Shown: positions 39,639-47,714 of the stretch, piece after piece
Position numbering within the stretch: the stretch's first letter is position 1
Layout: every line of letters starts with the position of its first letter
Source of the DNA: an uncultured Bacteroidales bacterium
Lineage (GTDB): Bacteria; Bacteroidota; Bacteroidia; Bacteroidales; Paludibacteraceae
Direction of reading: 5' to 3'
Assembly: GCA_902799185.1 (NCBI GenBank)
Contig: CADBZO010000002.1
Coordinates: 78,278-142,277 of the forward strand
Length of the DNA stretch: 64,000 nucleotides
Made by a program: the position numbers and the translations under genes
The notes under the pieces: model-generated
Database searches by the model: none
Seen by the model: the letters and a program-made list of their open reading frames with translations, nothing else
What the model was told of the DNA's origin: nothing

Positions 39639-41243
39639 CTATTTGGTCTTTGTTCCTTGCTCCGTGTACCGTGCTTTCTTGGGTACTTTCCGGAAAACGT
39701 CGTCTTTGTTGACAGGCCGGCTCTCTTCTTCCCAGAAGAACAACGCCAGCCGCTCTGCCCCTTCGGGTATCTGGTCGAGCGGGTAGAGCGCACCGGTGGT
39801 CTCTTTGGTAAACCGGATACGTTGGATCTCCTGGTTCTCCACATACACGCGGATATAACTGCTCTCGGTGTTGTTCACGCCTATATACCCGCCGCCTTCC
39901 TCCTCGGGGTAATAGACCGTCAGGGCGTTGCCGCTCACATCGACGGTCTTCACCTCGCCGTCAATGAGGTAGGCGGTGATCTCCTTGCCGCTCATCTGGT
40001 TGTATATCTCCAAGGTGTCGTTCATCACGCACAGGGCGTTCTTGATACCTACTGCGTGGTCCACCGTGCCGTTGATGATATACACCCGCATAGAGTCGGC
40101 GGATATCTGCTGGTTCTCGCTCCAGCAGATGGGGTCGGTGAAAAGGTATATCGTGGAGTCCGAACCGAGATAGACCATCGAGTCGCACACCATCTGCATG
40201 TCGTCGCGATAGACGCGCACGCCGTGGTAGGCACGCACGCGGCGGTAGGTGCTGTCGGTGATGGTGCTGTCTGCCGCTATCAGACTGTCGGGATAGAACA
40301 CCTCTTCGGTGAACAGCGTGTCGGCGTGGATATAGGCGTAGTGCAGGCTGTCCGACCAGTCCACCATCAGGGCGCTGTCGGTCGCAAAACCGCGACTCCC
40401 TTCCTCCCACATCTCTCCGTACTCGCCGTAGAGCGTGGCGTGTTGCGCTGTGTCGTTCATAGCCATGTGGCCTAACACTTGGCCGAAACCGATAGCCTTG
40501 TCGTAGTAGATGGTGTCGCCGGTCATGGACTTGCCGTCCGAGTGTTCTACTACAGAGCGGTCCAGCAGCATGGACTGCTCATTGGCGGTGTTGTACCATC
40601 CGCGGGAGGAGAGGATAGTCGTCTCTTCCTCATAGACGATGGTGGTCGGCGAGACGATATCCGCCACTTTTGTGTCGGTGTTATAGAGCAGGGTGTCGCC
40701 GGTGAGGGTGAATTTCGGGTTGGTCAGTATCACCTCATGGCTGAAGGTAGCCTGTTTGGTCTTCGGGCGGTAGTTACCAAGAACGGAGGTGAGAGTGTTA
40801 AGCGAGTCTCTGATCTCGCCGCCGGAGTAGTAATAGGCGATGCCGGCGTGGCGGTCGTAGTTCAGACTGTCGGTTGTCAGTACAGTGGGGTTCTCCTCCT
40901 CGCGGCCATGGATGAGTATCACGTTTCGCCGCATGCGCGCCAGCTTGGTGTTGCCGTCGTAAAACAGCTTCTCGCCGAAACCCTTCAGTGTGTCGCCTTG
41001 TACAAAGCGGATATGACCGAAAGCGTCGAGGGAGTTCGTTCCCTCGTAGAAATACGCGCTGTCGCAGTACATCAGCGCCTCGTCATGGCGGAAGACTACG
41101 TCGCCTTTCAGGATCTGGGCATTGGCTATCCGCTCCTCGTCAAAACTGAGGTTATCCGCCCGCTCCAGGTACACCATCGTCTGGGAAATTGAAAATTGAG
41201 AATTGAAAATTGAAAGGAAGAAGAGGATGAGCAATCCGTTCAT
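39639..41243 (-). CDS. OstA-like protein (LptA/LptD-N family)
   Basis: A 534-aa periplasmic protein of the OstA family, which carries lipopolysaccharide to the outer membrane in other bacteria. It has repeating beta segments (NAQILKGDVVFRHDEALMYC; TLTGDTLLYNTDTKVADIVS; MTGDTIYYDKAIGFGQVLGH; SMVYLGSDSTIYLFTDPICW). The start is ATG 41243 with AAGGAGGAAG directly before it. The signal peptide MNGLLILFFLSIFNSQFSIS is partly encoded by a TCAATTT/TCAATTC heptamer array (41186-41216). It is encoded 60 bp after the SurA-like gene and before the porin, an outer-membrane biogenesis cluster. Confidence 0.85.
   Translation of the reverse strand: MNGLLILFFLSIFNSQFSISQTMVYLERADNLSFDEERIANAQILKGDVVFRHDEALMYCDSAYFYEGTNSLDAFGHIRFVQGDTLKGFGEKLFYDGNTKLARMRRNVILIHGREEENPTVLTTDSLNYDRHAGIAYYYSGGEIRDSLNTLTSVLGNYRPKTKQATFSHEVILTNPKFTLTGDTLLYNTDTKVADIVSPTTIVYEEETTILSSRGWYNTANEQSMLLDRSVVEHSDGKSMTGDTIYYDKAIGFGQVLGHMAMNDTAQHATLYGEYGEMWEEGSRGFATDSALMVDWSDSLHYAYIHADTLFTEEVFYPDSLIAADSTITDSTYRRVRAYHGVRVYRDDMQMVCDSMVYLGSDSTIYLFTDPICWSENQQISADSMRVYIINGTVDHAVGIKNALCVMNDTLEIYNQMSGKEITAYLIDGEVKTVDVSGNALTVYYPEEEGGGYIGVNNTESSYIRVYVENQEIQRIRFTKETTGALYPLDQIPEGAERLALFFWEEESRPVNKDDVFRKVPKKARYTEQGTKTK
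41186..41216 (-). repeat. Heptamer array encoding the OstA-like signal peptide
   Basis: Plus strand AAATTGA units (AAATTGA/AAATTGA/GAATTGA/AAATTGA); on the coding strand LSIFNSQFSIS, stop-free. Confidence 0.85.
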
Positions 41244-41273
41244 CTTCCTCCTTGCATCTTTCGCACTATTTAT

Positions 41274-41303
41274 CCTTTCACTTTTCACTTATCACCTTTC
41301 ACC
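41274..41303 (-). repeat. Heptamer array between the SurA-like and OstA-like genes
   Basis: Plus strand CTTTCAC/TTTTCAC/TTATCAC/CTTTCAC units directly after the SurA-like stop codon. Confidence 0.75.
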
Positions 41304-42677
41304 TTAATGCAGCCAGTTGGGGTACTCGAAATCGCATCCCTGCCACTCCGGAGCTATCTGCACGAAGGTCGTCTTCTGTTTCTGCAGGATCCAGTTATGC
41401 AGCAGCTCCTCGCCTTGTTTCTGCTCCAGCATGGATTTGATAGCCTGGAAATCGTCGGTGAGGTTGGCGCGGTGCACGTCGGTCTTCTTCTTCACCCGCA
41501 CGATAGCGCACACTTCGCGGTTCTTCTGTTGGTCCATCATCACGAACGGCTGCGACACCTCTCCTTCGTTCAGGTTGTAGATCTGTTTGGCTATCTCCGG
41601 CGCCAGTTCCTGGTATTCGAACCGGCTGCTGCCGGTGTTGGGGTTGATCATCAGACCGGCGTTCATCACGGTGTTCTTGTCCTGCGAGAAACGGATCACC
41701 GCTTGCTCAAAGAGCAGACTGTCCGATGCTATCAGCTGGCGGATGGAGTCGAGTCGCTCGATGGCTCTGATCTTGTCTTCGGCGCTGATACGCGGACGGA
41801 TGAGGATATGACGGCAGTTGATGCGGTCGCCTTTCTTCTCGATGAGCTGGATGATATGATAGCCGTATTCGGTCTGTACCACGCGTGAGATGCGCTTGGG
41901 GTCGGAGAGGTTGAATGCCACCTCGGCAAACTCCGGCACCAGTTGCCCCTTGCCTACAAAACCTAACTCACCGCCGCGCTTGGCGCTCTCCGTGTCCTCC
42001 GAATAGAGGCGGGCGAGCATGCTGAAATCGGCGGTTCCGTTCTGGATGCGCTCCGTGAACTCCCGCAGCCGCTGTTTCACACGCTCCGTCTCTTCTACCG
42101 GTACGGGAGGCTCAAAACTGAGGATCTGCACCTCCACCTGGGCAGGCATCATCGGAATGGAGTCTGCCGGCAGGGCATTGTAGTACCTCCGTATCTCCGC
42201 CGGGGTGGGCTTGATGGAGGAGGTCAGCTTCTGCTGCATCTGCTGGATGATCATCTGGTTGCGGACCATGACCATCATTTCCTCGCGTATCTCACTGGAG
42301 GGCTTGCGGAAATACTCCTCCATCTTCTCCTTCGAACCGATCTGATTGATATAATAGTTGAGACGCATGTCCACCTGGTGGCTCACCGACGACTCGTTAG
42401 CCTCTACGGAGTCCAGCTCCGCCTGGTGAAGAAACAGTTTCTGCACCGCCATCTGCTCGGGAATGACGCAATAGGGGTCGCCCTTGATCTGCTGGCCTTC
42501 ATATTGGGCTCTGAGGCGTTCTTCCTCTACCTCGCTGCGGAGGATAGCTTCGTCGCCTACCACCCACACCACCTCGTCTATCACACCCTGTGCATAGGAA
42601 ATGGAGAATTGAAAACTGAAAATTGAAAGGACTATCAGTCCCCGCAATTTTCCCAATATACATTTTTTATCTTTCAT
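41304..42677 (-). CDS. SurA-like peptidylprolyl isomerase
   Basis: A 457-aa periplasmic chaperone/PPIase. The mature start GVIDEVVWVVGDEAILRSEV is the SurA N-domain signature, followed by a helical region and two parvulin domains (MLARLYSEDTESAKRGGELG, FVGKGQLVPEFAEVAFNL, VQTEYGYHIIQLIEKKGDRI, then HILIRPRISAEDKIRAIERL). SurA assists folding of outer-membrane proteins. The signal peptide LSIFSFQFSISYA is partly encoded by a heptamer array (42595-42629). It overlaps the preceding PPIase-like gene by 4 bp. Confidence 0.92.
   Translation of the reverse strand: MKDKKCILGKLRGLIVLSIFSFQFSISYAQGVIDEVVWVVGDEAILRSEVEEERLRAQYEGQQIKGDPYCVIPEQMAVQKLFLHQAELDSVEANESSVSHQVDMRLNYYINQIGSKEKMEEYFRKPSSEIREEMMVMVRNQMIIQQMQQKLTSSIKPTPAEIRRYYNALPADSIPMMPAQVEVQILSFEPPVPVEETERVKQRLREFTERIQNGTADFSMLARLYSEDTESAKRGGELGFVGKGQLVPEFAEVAFNLSDPKRISRVVQTEYGYHIIQLIEKKGDRINCRHILIRPRISAEDKIRAIERLDSIRQLIASDSLLFEQAVIRFSQDKNTVMNAGLMINPNTGSSRFEYQELAPEIAKQIYNLNEGEVSQPFVMMDQQKNREVCAIVRVKKKTDVHRANLTDDFQAIKSMLEQKQGEELLHNWILQKQKTTFVQIAPEWQGCDFEYPNWLH
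42595..42629 (-). repeat. Heptamer array encoding the SurA-like signal peptide
   Basis: Plus strand AATGGAG/AATTGAA/AACTGAA/AATTGAA; on the coding strand LSIFSFQFSIS. Confidence 0.85.
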
Positions 42678-43507
42678 TTTTCGTAGAACTTTACTTTCCC
42701 TTCTTTCACGGCTTCGTTGTAGAGCCGGTTACGCTCCTGGCGGAGGAACGATACCTGCCGCTCGTTGAGGATGATTTTCTCTATCAGCGGCCGTGCATAG
42801 TCGAGCGGCATCGCCTCGCCGCGCATGTGTTTGTCGGTGATCTGGAGGATATAGGTCTTGGTGGAGTCCGCCACCTCGATGCGGTCGTTGTACCGTATCT
42901 TGTTCTCCAGCTCCGCACGCTCAATAGGGATCTGGGCGATGATCTCGGTGGTGGTCAGCCATTTGTCGGTGAAGAGCTCATAACCGCTGGCGTTTTGATA
43001 TACGTATTTCTCAATGTCGTCCAGCTTGAGTTTGACCAGCCACTGACGCAGTTTGGATACGTTGGGCGCATCTTTATGCACGACGACCAGCACTCCCCGG
43101 AGAATACTCTCGCTCAGGATAAAGCGGTTGGGCATCTGCTCGTAGATGGCCGCAATGGCGCTGTCGGCTACGGTCTTAGGCATCCGTTTGGCTACCAGCC
43201 TCTCTTCGTACGCCTGCGCGTATAACGTGCGCCTGTATTCGGCTACCAACGCCTCTATCTGTTCGTTGGTGTGTGCCGTGGCGTTGCGGTACAACAAAAT
43301 ATCCTCCGCCCATTGGCGGATATACCGTTCGGCTGCCTGCGTGCTGTCCTCGCTGCTCAGACCCAGGGTCAGCGAATCGAGGGTGGAGCGGTACAAGTAA
43401 TGGCCGTCCAACTCCACGGCTGCACCGGCTTGCTGCTTCTTCTCCAGCACCTGACAACCCGCCAGAAACGCCGCGCAAAATATGATCCAAAGTTTCAATT
43501 GCTGCAT
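42674..43507 (-). CDS. PPIase-like periplasmic lipoprotein
   Basis: A 277-aa lipoprotein (FCAAFLAGC, Cys18), then helical segments (AAERYIRQWAEDILLYRNAT; IEALVAEYRRTLYAQAYEER) as in the N-terminal domain of SurA/PrsA-type chaperones, and a C-terminal part (ITDKHMRGEAMPLDYARPLI). A complete parvulin core is not evident, so it may be a chaperone without isomerase activity. It is the first gene of the cluster that continues with the SurA-like and OstA-like genes (ATGA overlap with the SurA-like start). The promoter lies at 43525-43555. Confidence 0.75.
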   Translation of the reverse strand: MQQLKLWIIFCAAFLAGCQVLEKKQQAGAAVELDGHYLYRSTLDSLTLGLSSEDSTQAAERYIRQWAEDILLYRNATAHTNEQIEALVAEYRRTLYAQAYEERLVAKRMPKTVADSAIAAIYEQMPNRFILSESILRGVLVVVHKDAPNVSKLRQWLVKLKLDDIEKYVYQNASGYELFTDKWLTTTEIIAQIPIERAELENKIRYNDRIEVADSTKTYILQITDKHMRGEAMPLDYARPLIEKIILNERQVSFLRQERNRLYNEAVKEGKVKFYEK

Positions 43508-43524
43508 AAAACCCTAATATGGTG

Positions 43525-43555
43525 CAAAATTACAATTTAATTTTGATATAGCAAA
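43525..43555 (-). promoter_or_regulatory. Promoter of the SurA/OstA cluster
   Basis: Minus strand TTTGC (43555-43551), then TAATTTTG (43532-43525); the ATG follows 17 bp later. Confidence 0.65.
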
Positions 43556-43623
43556 ATATAGTTTGCATTTTGTGCTTTTTATCCAGCAAAATAGAGAAAA
43601 AAATGTATTTATGCCTTAAAAAC

Positions 43624-43654
43624 TTGCATGTTTGCAAAAAAAATAGTACCTTTG
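43624..43654 (+). promoter_or_regulatory. Promoter for mdh
   Basis: TTGC (in TTGCATG) at 43624, then TACCTTTG at 43647-43654; an A+T-rich leader of about 80 nt follows. Confidence 0.8.
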
Positions 43655-43740
43655 CACGCTTTTTACATAAATAGTAAAAACACGGGTTTGGAAAAATCAT
43701 AAATCTGCAATTATAAACATAAATAAAAAAATATTCGATT

Positions 43741-44682
43741 ATGTCTAAAGTAACTGTTGTAGGCGCAGGAAACGTAGGTGCTACTTGCGCAAATGTACTG
43801 GCTGTAAATGAGGTAGCCAACGAAGTGTGTCTGATTGATATCAAGGAGGGTTTCGCTGAGGGTAAGGCGATGGATATTATGCAGACGGCTCAGCTCATGG
43901 GGTTTGATACCGTCGTAACCGGTGTGACGAATGATTATAGCAAGACCAGCGGCAGCGATGTAGTGATCATCACTTCCGGTCTGCCCCGCAAGCCGGGAAT
44001 GACCCGCGAGGAGCTCATCGGCGTGAATGCGGGTATCGTGAAATCGGTGTGCGACCAGGTGCTCAAATACAGCCCGAACGCTATCCTCGTAGTGGTTTCC
44101 AACCCGATGGATACGATGGCGTACTTGACCCTTCATGCACTCGGTCTGCCGCGTAACCGCGTGATTGGTATGGGTGGTGCTCTTGACAGCGCCCGTCTGA
44201 AATACTTCCTGAGCCAGGCGCTCAAATGCAACGCCAATGACGTGGACGGTTTCGTGATCGGCGGCCATGGGGACACTACTATGATTCCTCTGACCAGTTA
44301 TACAACCTACAAGGGTATCAACGTGTCCGAGTTCCTCTCGGCTGAGGAGCTGGAGAACGTAGTGAAGAGCACCATGGTAGGCGGTGCTACGCTGACCGGC
44401 CTGCTCGGTACCTCCGCCTGGATGGCTCCGGGTGCCGCTGCTGCTTCGGTGGCTGAGGCTATTATCAAGGACCAGAAGAAAATGATTCCTTGCTCCGCCG
44501 CCCTGGAGGGTGAGTACGGCATGAAGGATATTACGATCGGTGTGCCCTGTATCATCGGCAAGAACGGTATCGAGAAGATTCTGGAGCTTAATATCTCCGA
44601 GGAGGAGCGTGCCAAACTGCACGAGTCCGAGGCTGCTGTACGTAAGACCACCGCTATCTTAAAGGAGTTGAATGTCCTTTAA
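43741..44682 (+). CDS. mdh: Malate dehydrogenase
   Basis: NAD-dependent malate/oxaloacetate interconversion. The 313-aa LDH-like protein shows VVGAGNVGATCANVLA at residues 5-20, SGLPRKPGMTREELIGVNA with the substrate Arg, VVSNPMDTMAYL at about 119-130, the catalytic His in GGHGDTTMIPL at about residue 176, and DSARLKYFLSQAL. The length is normal. It has its own strong promoter and is followed by a long heptamer region before the spt gene. Confidence 0.97.
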   Translation: MSKVTVVGAGNVGATCANVLAVNEVANEVCLIDIKEGFAEGKAMDIMQTAQLMGFDTVVTGVTNDYSKTSGSDVVIITSGLPRKPGMTREELIGVNAGIVKSVCDQVLKYSPNAILVVVSNPMDTMAYLTLHALGLPRNRVIGMGGALDSARLKYFLSQALKCNANDVDGFVIGGHGDTTMIPLTSYTTYKGINVSEFLSAEELENVVKSTMVGGATLTGLLGTSAWMAPGAAAASVAEAIIKDQKKMIPCSAALEGEYGMKDITIGVPCIIGKNGIEKILELNISEEERAKLHESEAAVRKTTAILKELNVL

Positions 44683-44806
44683 TAAGTTGAATGTTGAAAG
44701 TTGAGAGTTGAGAGAAGCCGTCTGGTGGAAAGTTGAAAGAGAAACTTATAACTTAAAACTTGCAAACTTCTCTAAACTCTAAACTCTAAACTCCAAACTA
44801 TCAATC
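44683..44806 (+). repeat. Heptamer arrays between mdh and spt
   Basis: Several types follow each other: GTTGAAA/GTTGAGA, then AACTTAT/AACTTAA/AACTTGC, then CTAAACT repeated three to four times. They fill nearly the entire spacer. Confidence 0.8.
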
Positions 44807-44807
44807 A

Positions 44808-45992
44808 ATGGATTTGTTCGATAAATGCGACCATTTTGAGACCCTCAAACAGGTTCGCAAACTGGATATATATCCGTATTTCCACGAGCTGGAGAGCCGT
44901 CAGGCACCGGTGGTGCAGATGGAGAACCACCGCGTGATCATGCTGGGCAGTAATAACTACCTCGGTTTCACGGAAAACGAGGCGGTTATTGCCGCCGGTC
45001 ATGCGGCGCTCGACAAATACGGGACAGGTGTGTCCGGCAGCCGTTTCCTGAATGGTACGCTGGACCTGCACCTGCAACTGGAGAAGGAGATAGCCGCTTT
45101 CACGGGTTATGAGGAGTGCATGACCGTCTCGACGGGCTTCCAGACCAACCTCGCTATCATCTCCGCTATCGCCGGTAAGGACGATTATATCCTCAACGAC
45201 CGCGAGAACCACGCTTCTATCTACGACGCTTGCCGTCTTTCATACGCCAAGGTGCTCCGTTACCGCCACTCGGACATGGAGGACCTCGAACGCCAGCTCA
45301 AGTCGATTCCCGAGAACGCAGGCAAACTGATTATCACCGACGGAGTCTTCTCCATGCGCGGTGACATCTGCAAGCTGCCTCAGATCTGTGCGCTGGCGGA
45401 GAAATACGGAGCGCGTGTGATGGTGGACGATGCGCACGGCTTTGGTGTGCTCGGCCCCGGAGGACGCGGTACGGCGGCTCATTTCGGGCTGACCGACAAG
45501 GTGGATATCACGATGCTCACCTTCTCCAAGTCGCTCGCTTCGATAGGCGGATGTATGCTGACGAGCCACCGTGTAGCCGACTGGCTGCGCCATGTGAGCC
45601 GTCCGTTTATCTTCTCCGCCTCGATCACGCCCTGCTCCGCCGCTACGGCGCTGGAGGCGTTGCACCAGCTTATCCTCGACCCGGAGAGACCCGTGCGTCT
45701 GATGAAGATAGCGAAGTATTTCCAGAAACAGCTGCTGGCTAACGGCGTGCGTATCATCGAGGCGCCGACGCCTATCGTGCCTATCTTCACTTATAAGACG
45801 CTCGACACCCTCTATTTCGGTAAGAAGATGTTCGAAGAAGGCGTGTACGTCAACCCGGTGATTGCTCCGGCGTGTGTGGAAGGCGAGTGTCTGCTCCGCA
45901 CCACGCTTATGGCTACTCATACTGAGCCGGTCATCGACGAAGCGGTGGAGATTATCGCCCGCGTACTCAAAGAGGGTGCCCCGCAAATGTAA
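44808..45992 (+). CDS. spt: Serine palmitoyltransferase (sphingolipid synthesis)
   Basis: A 394-aa alpha-oxoamine synthase. It condenses an acyl-CoA with serine to 3-ketosphinganine, the first step of Bacteroidetes sphingolipids. Visible are MLGSNNYLGFTEN at about 45-57, TGVSGSRFLNGTLDLHLQLE at about 71-90, the PLP-contacting VDDAHGFGVLGPGGRGT at about 207-223 and the Schiff-base Lys241 in TFSKSLASIGG. The length and motifs resemble the Bacteroides Spt more than BioF or Kbl. The following SDR gene may encode the ketosphinganine reductase. Alternative: 8-amino-7-oxononanoate synthase, which I consider less likely. Confidence 0.88.
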   Translation: MDLFDKCDHFETLKQVRKLDIYPYFHELESRQAPVVQMENHRVIMLGSNNYLGFTENEAVIAAGHAALDKYGTGVSGSRFLNGTLDLHLQLEKEIAAFTGYEECMTVSTGFQTNLAIISAIAGKDDYILNDRENHASIYDACRLSYAKVLRYRHSDMEDLERQLKSIPENAGKLIITDGVFSMRGDICKLPQICALAEKYGARVMVDDAHGFGVLGPGGRGTAAHFGLTDKVDITMLTFSKSLASIGGCMLTSHRVADWLRHVSRPFIFSASITPCSAATALEALHQLILDPERPVRLMKIAKYFQKQLLANGVRIIEAPTPIVPIFTYKTLDTLYFGKKMFEEGVYVNPVIAPACVEGECLLRTTLMATHTEPVIDEAVEIIARVLKEGAPQM

Positions 45993-46004
45993 ATTCAATA
46001 CCCC

Positions 46005-46820
46005 ATGCGTACCCTGATAATAACCGGTGGCAGTTCGGGCATAGGAAAAGCAACAGCCTCGCTCTTTGCAGAGCGGGGCTGGTGTGTTTTTGAGTTAAGC
46101 CGCCATGGCGCCCAGCCGCCTGTAACCTCTTCTCCCCCTCTGAGAGGGGGACGGGGGGTGTCTCATGTCTATTGCGACGTGTGCTCCGAGGAGAGCTGCC
46201 GTACGGCGGTAGCGGAGGTGCTCTCGCAGACCGGCCATATAGATGTCGTCATCTCCAATGCCGGTTACGGCATCTCCGGGCCGATAGAGTTCACGCCTGT
46301 AGCTGAGGCGGAGCACCAGATGGACGTCAATTTCATGGGAGCTGTGCGGTTCACCCAGGCTATTCTGCCGCAGCTGCGCAAGCAGCGTGCCGGGCGGATT
46401 ATCTATACCTCCTCCGTGGCAGCTGTCCTCGCTGTGCCGTACCAGGCGTTCTATTCCGCCTCCAAGGCGGCCATCAACGCCTTGGCGCTCTCGCTGGCGA
46501 ACGAACTGCGCGAGTTCGGTATATCCGTCTCCGTACTCATGCCCGGCGACGTGTCCACCGGCTTCACTGATGCGCGCCGTAAGTCCGCCGACGGTGCCGG
46601 GGTCTATCGCCATGCCGACCAAGCTATCCGTGCCATGGAGAAAGACGAACGCGGAGGTATGCAGCCGCGTGAAATGGCGGAGCTCTTCTATCATATAGCT
46701 ACCTGCCGCTCACCCCGTCCGCAGTACGTCGGAGGTGCATTGTACAGGTTCTTCTGTTTTCTCAACTGCCTCCTTCCTACCCGTCTTGTCAACTGGATTG
46801 AAGGTAAAATGTACAGCTGA
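46005..46820 (+). CDS. SDR family oxidoreductase, possible 3-ketosphinganine reductase
   Basis: A 271-aa classical short-chain dehydrogenase: TGGSSGIGKATASLFAERGW at about 6-25, DVVISNAGYGISGPIEF at about 81-97, catalytic Ser in IYTSSVAAVLA, Tyr150 and Lys154 in YSASKAAINALALSLANELR, and a longer hydrophobic C-terminus (YRFFCFLNCLLPTRLVNWIE) that could associate with the membrane. It starts 12 bp after spt, and a reductase for 3-ketosphinganine is the next step, so this role is plausible but inferred. A GC-rich palindrome is read as SSPPLRGGRGVSH at about 43-55. Confidence 0.75.
   Translation: MRTLIITGGSSGIGKATASLFAERGWCVFELSRHGAQPPVTSSPPLRGGRGVSHVYCDVCSEESCRTAVAEVLSQTGHIDVVISNAGYGISGPIEFTPVAEAEHQMDVNFMGAVRFTQAILPQLRKQRAGRIIYTSSVAAVLAVPYQAFYSASKAAINALALSLANELREFGISVSVLMPGDVSTGFTDARRKSADGAGVYRHADQAIRAMEKDERGGMQPREMAELFYHIATCRSPRPQYVGGALYRFFCFLNCLLPTRLVNWIEGKMYS
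46129..46162 (+). repeat. GC-rich palindrome inside the SDR gene
   Basis: CTCCCCCTCTGAGAGGGGG followed by ACGGGGGGTGTC, in frame. Confidence 0.8.
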
Positions 46821-46823
46821 TTT

Positions 46824-47714
46824 ATGCACATCCGAATTATCTCACCGTCCGGGGCGATAGACCCGCTTTATATCGACCAAGCCGTTGCACGCCTGCGCGC
46901 GTGGGGATTTAAGGTTAGCGAGGGTGCGCACGCGCGCGATGCGTGGGGGCGCTTCGCCGGTACGGACGAAGACCGCCTCGCCGACCTTGCGGAGGCGATG
47001 GCCGACCCCGAGGTGGATCTCATCCTCTGCAGCCGCGGCGGATACGGGCTGCAACGGATCATCGACCGTGTACCGCCTGTCACCAAACCGGTCCTCGGCT
47101 TCAGTGATATCACCGCCTTGCACCAGGCGGCAGGCCTGACCGCGCAACCTACGCTTCATAGCATTATGTGCAAGCACATAGCTACCCTCCCGGAGGACAG
47201 CGAACCGCTCCTCGCCTTGCGCCGGGCGCTCGCCGGCGAGACACTCGAATACCGCTTCCCCTCGCACCCCCTCAATCGTCCCGGTGATGTATCCGCACCC
47301 CTTGTCGGCGGCAACCTCTCCGTCCTCTACGGCCTACAAGGCACACTCTATGACCTGCGGTCAAATGTCAAATGTCAAATGTCAAATGTCAAATCTCAAA
47401 AGCCCCTGCTTTTGATTGAGGACATCGCGGAGCGGCATTACCATATAGACCGCATGATGCGCAACCTGCGTCTCTCCGGCGTGCTGGCGAACATCTCCGG
47501 ACTTATCGTCGGCCAGTTCTCCGACTGCGAGGATGACCCCTTGATGCACGCTTCAGTCTATGAGACAATAAAAGAGGCAGTCGCGGATTACGACTACCCC
47601 TTGATTTTCAACGCCCCTGTCGGGCATGTGGAGCATAATCTCCCCTTATGGCTTCACGGCCATACGTCCGTCCACTGCGGCGCGGATGGTGTCCTGCTCA
47701 CGAACAGCCTCTAA
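46824..47714 (+). CDS. ldcA: LD-carboxypeptidase (peptidase S66, LdcA), with repeat-encoded insertion
   Basis: Removes the terminal D-Ala from murein tetrapeptides during cell-wall recycling. The 296-aa protein has IRIISPSGAIDPLYID at the start, ILCSRGGYGLQRIID at about 70-84, the nucleophile Ser94 in GFSDITALHQAAG, LLLIEDIAERHYHIDRMM (Glu) at about 193-210 and the His in NAPVGHVEHNLPLWLHG at about 269. Residues about 180-192 (SNVKCQMSNVKSQK) derive from GTCAAAT heptamers and lie in the loop before LLLIEDIAE. The 3' end overlaps the convergent 5'-nucleotidase gene by 69 bp. Confidence 0.93.
   Translation: MHIRIISPSGAIDPLYIDQAVARLRAWGFKVSEGAHARDAWGRFAGTDEDRLADLAEAMADPEVDLILCSRGGYGLQRIIDRVPPVTKPVLGFSDITALHQAAGLTAQPTLHSIMCKHIATLPEDSEPLLALRRALAGETLEYRFPSHPLNRPGDVSAPLVGGNLSVLYGLQGTLYDLRSNVKCQMSNVKSQKPLLLIEDIAERHYHIDRMMRNLRLSGVLANISGLIVGQFSDCEDDPLMHASVYETIKEAVADYDYPLIFNAPVGHVEHNLPLWLHGHTSVHCGADGVLLTNSL
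47362..47403 (+). repeat. Heptamer array inside ldcA
   Basis: GTCAAAT repeated four times plus GTCAAAT/CTCAAAA variants, read as SNVKCQMSNVKSQ. Confidence 0.85.
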
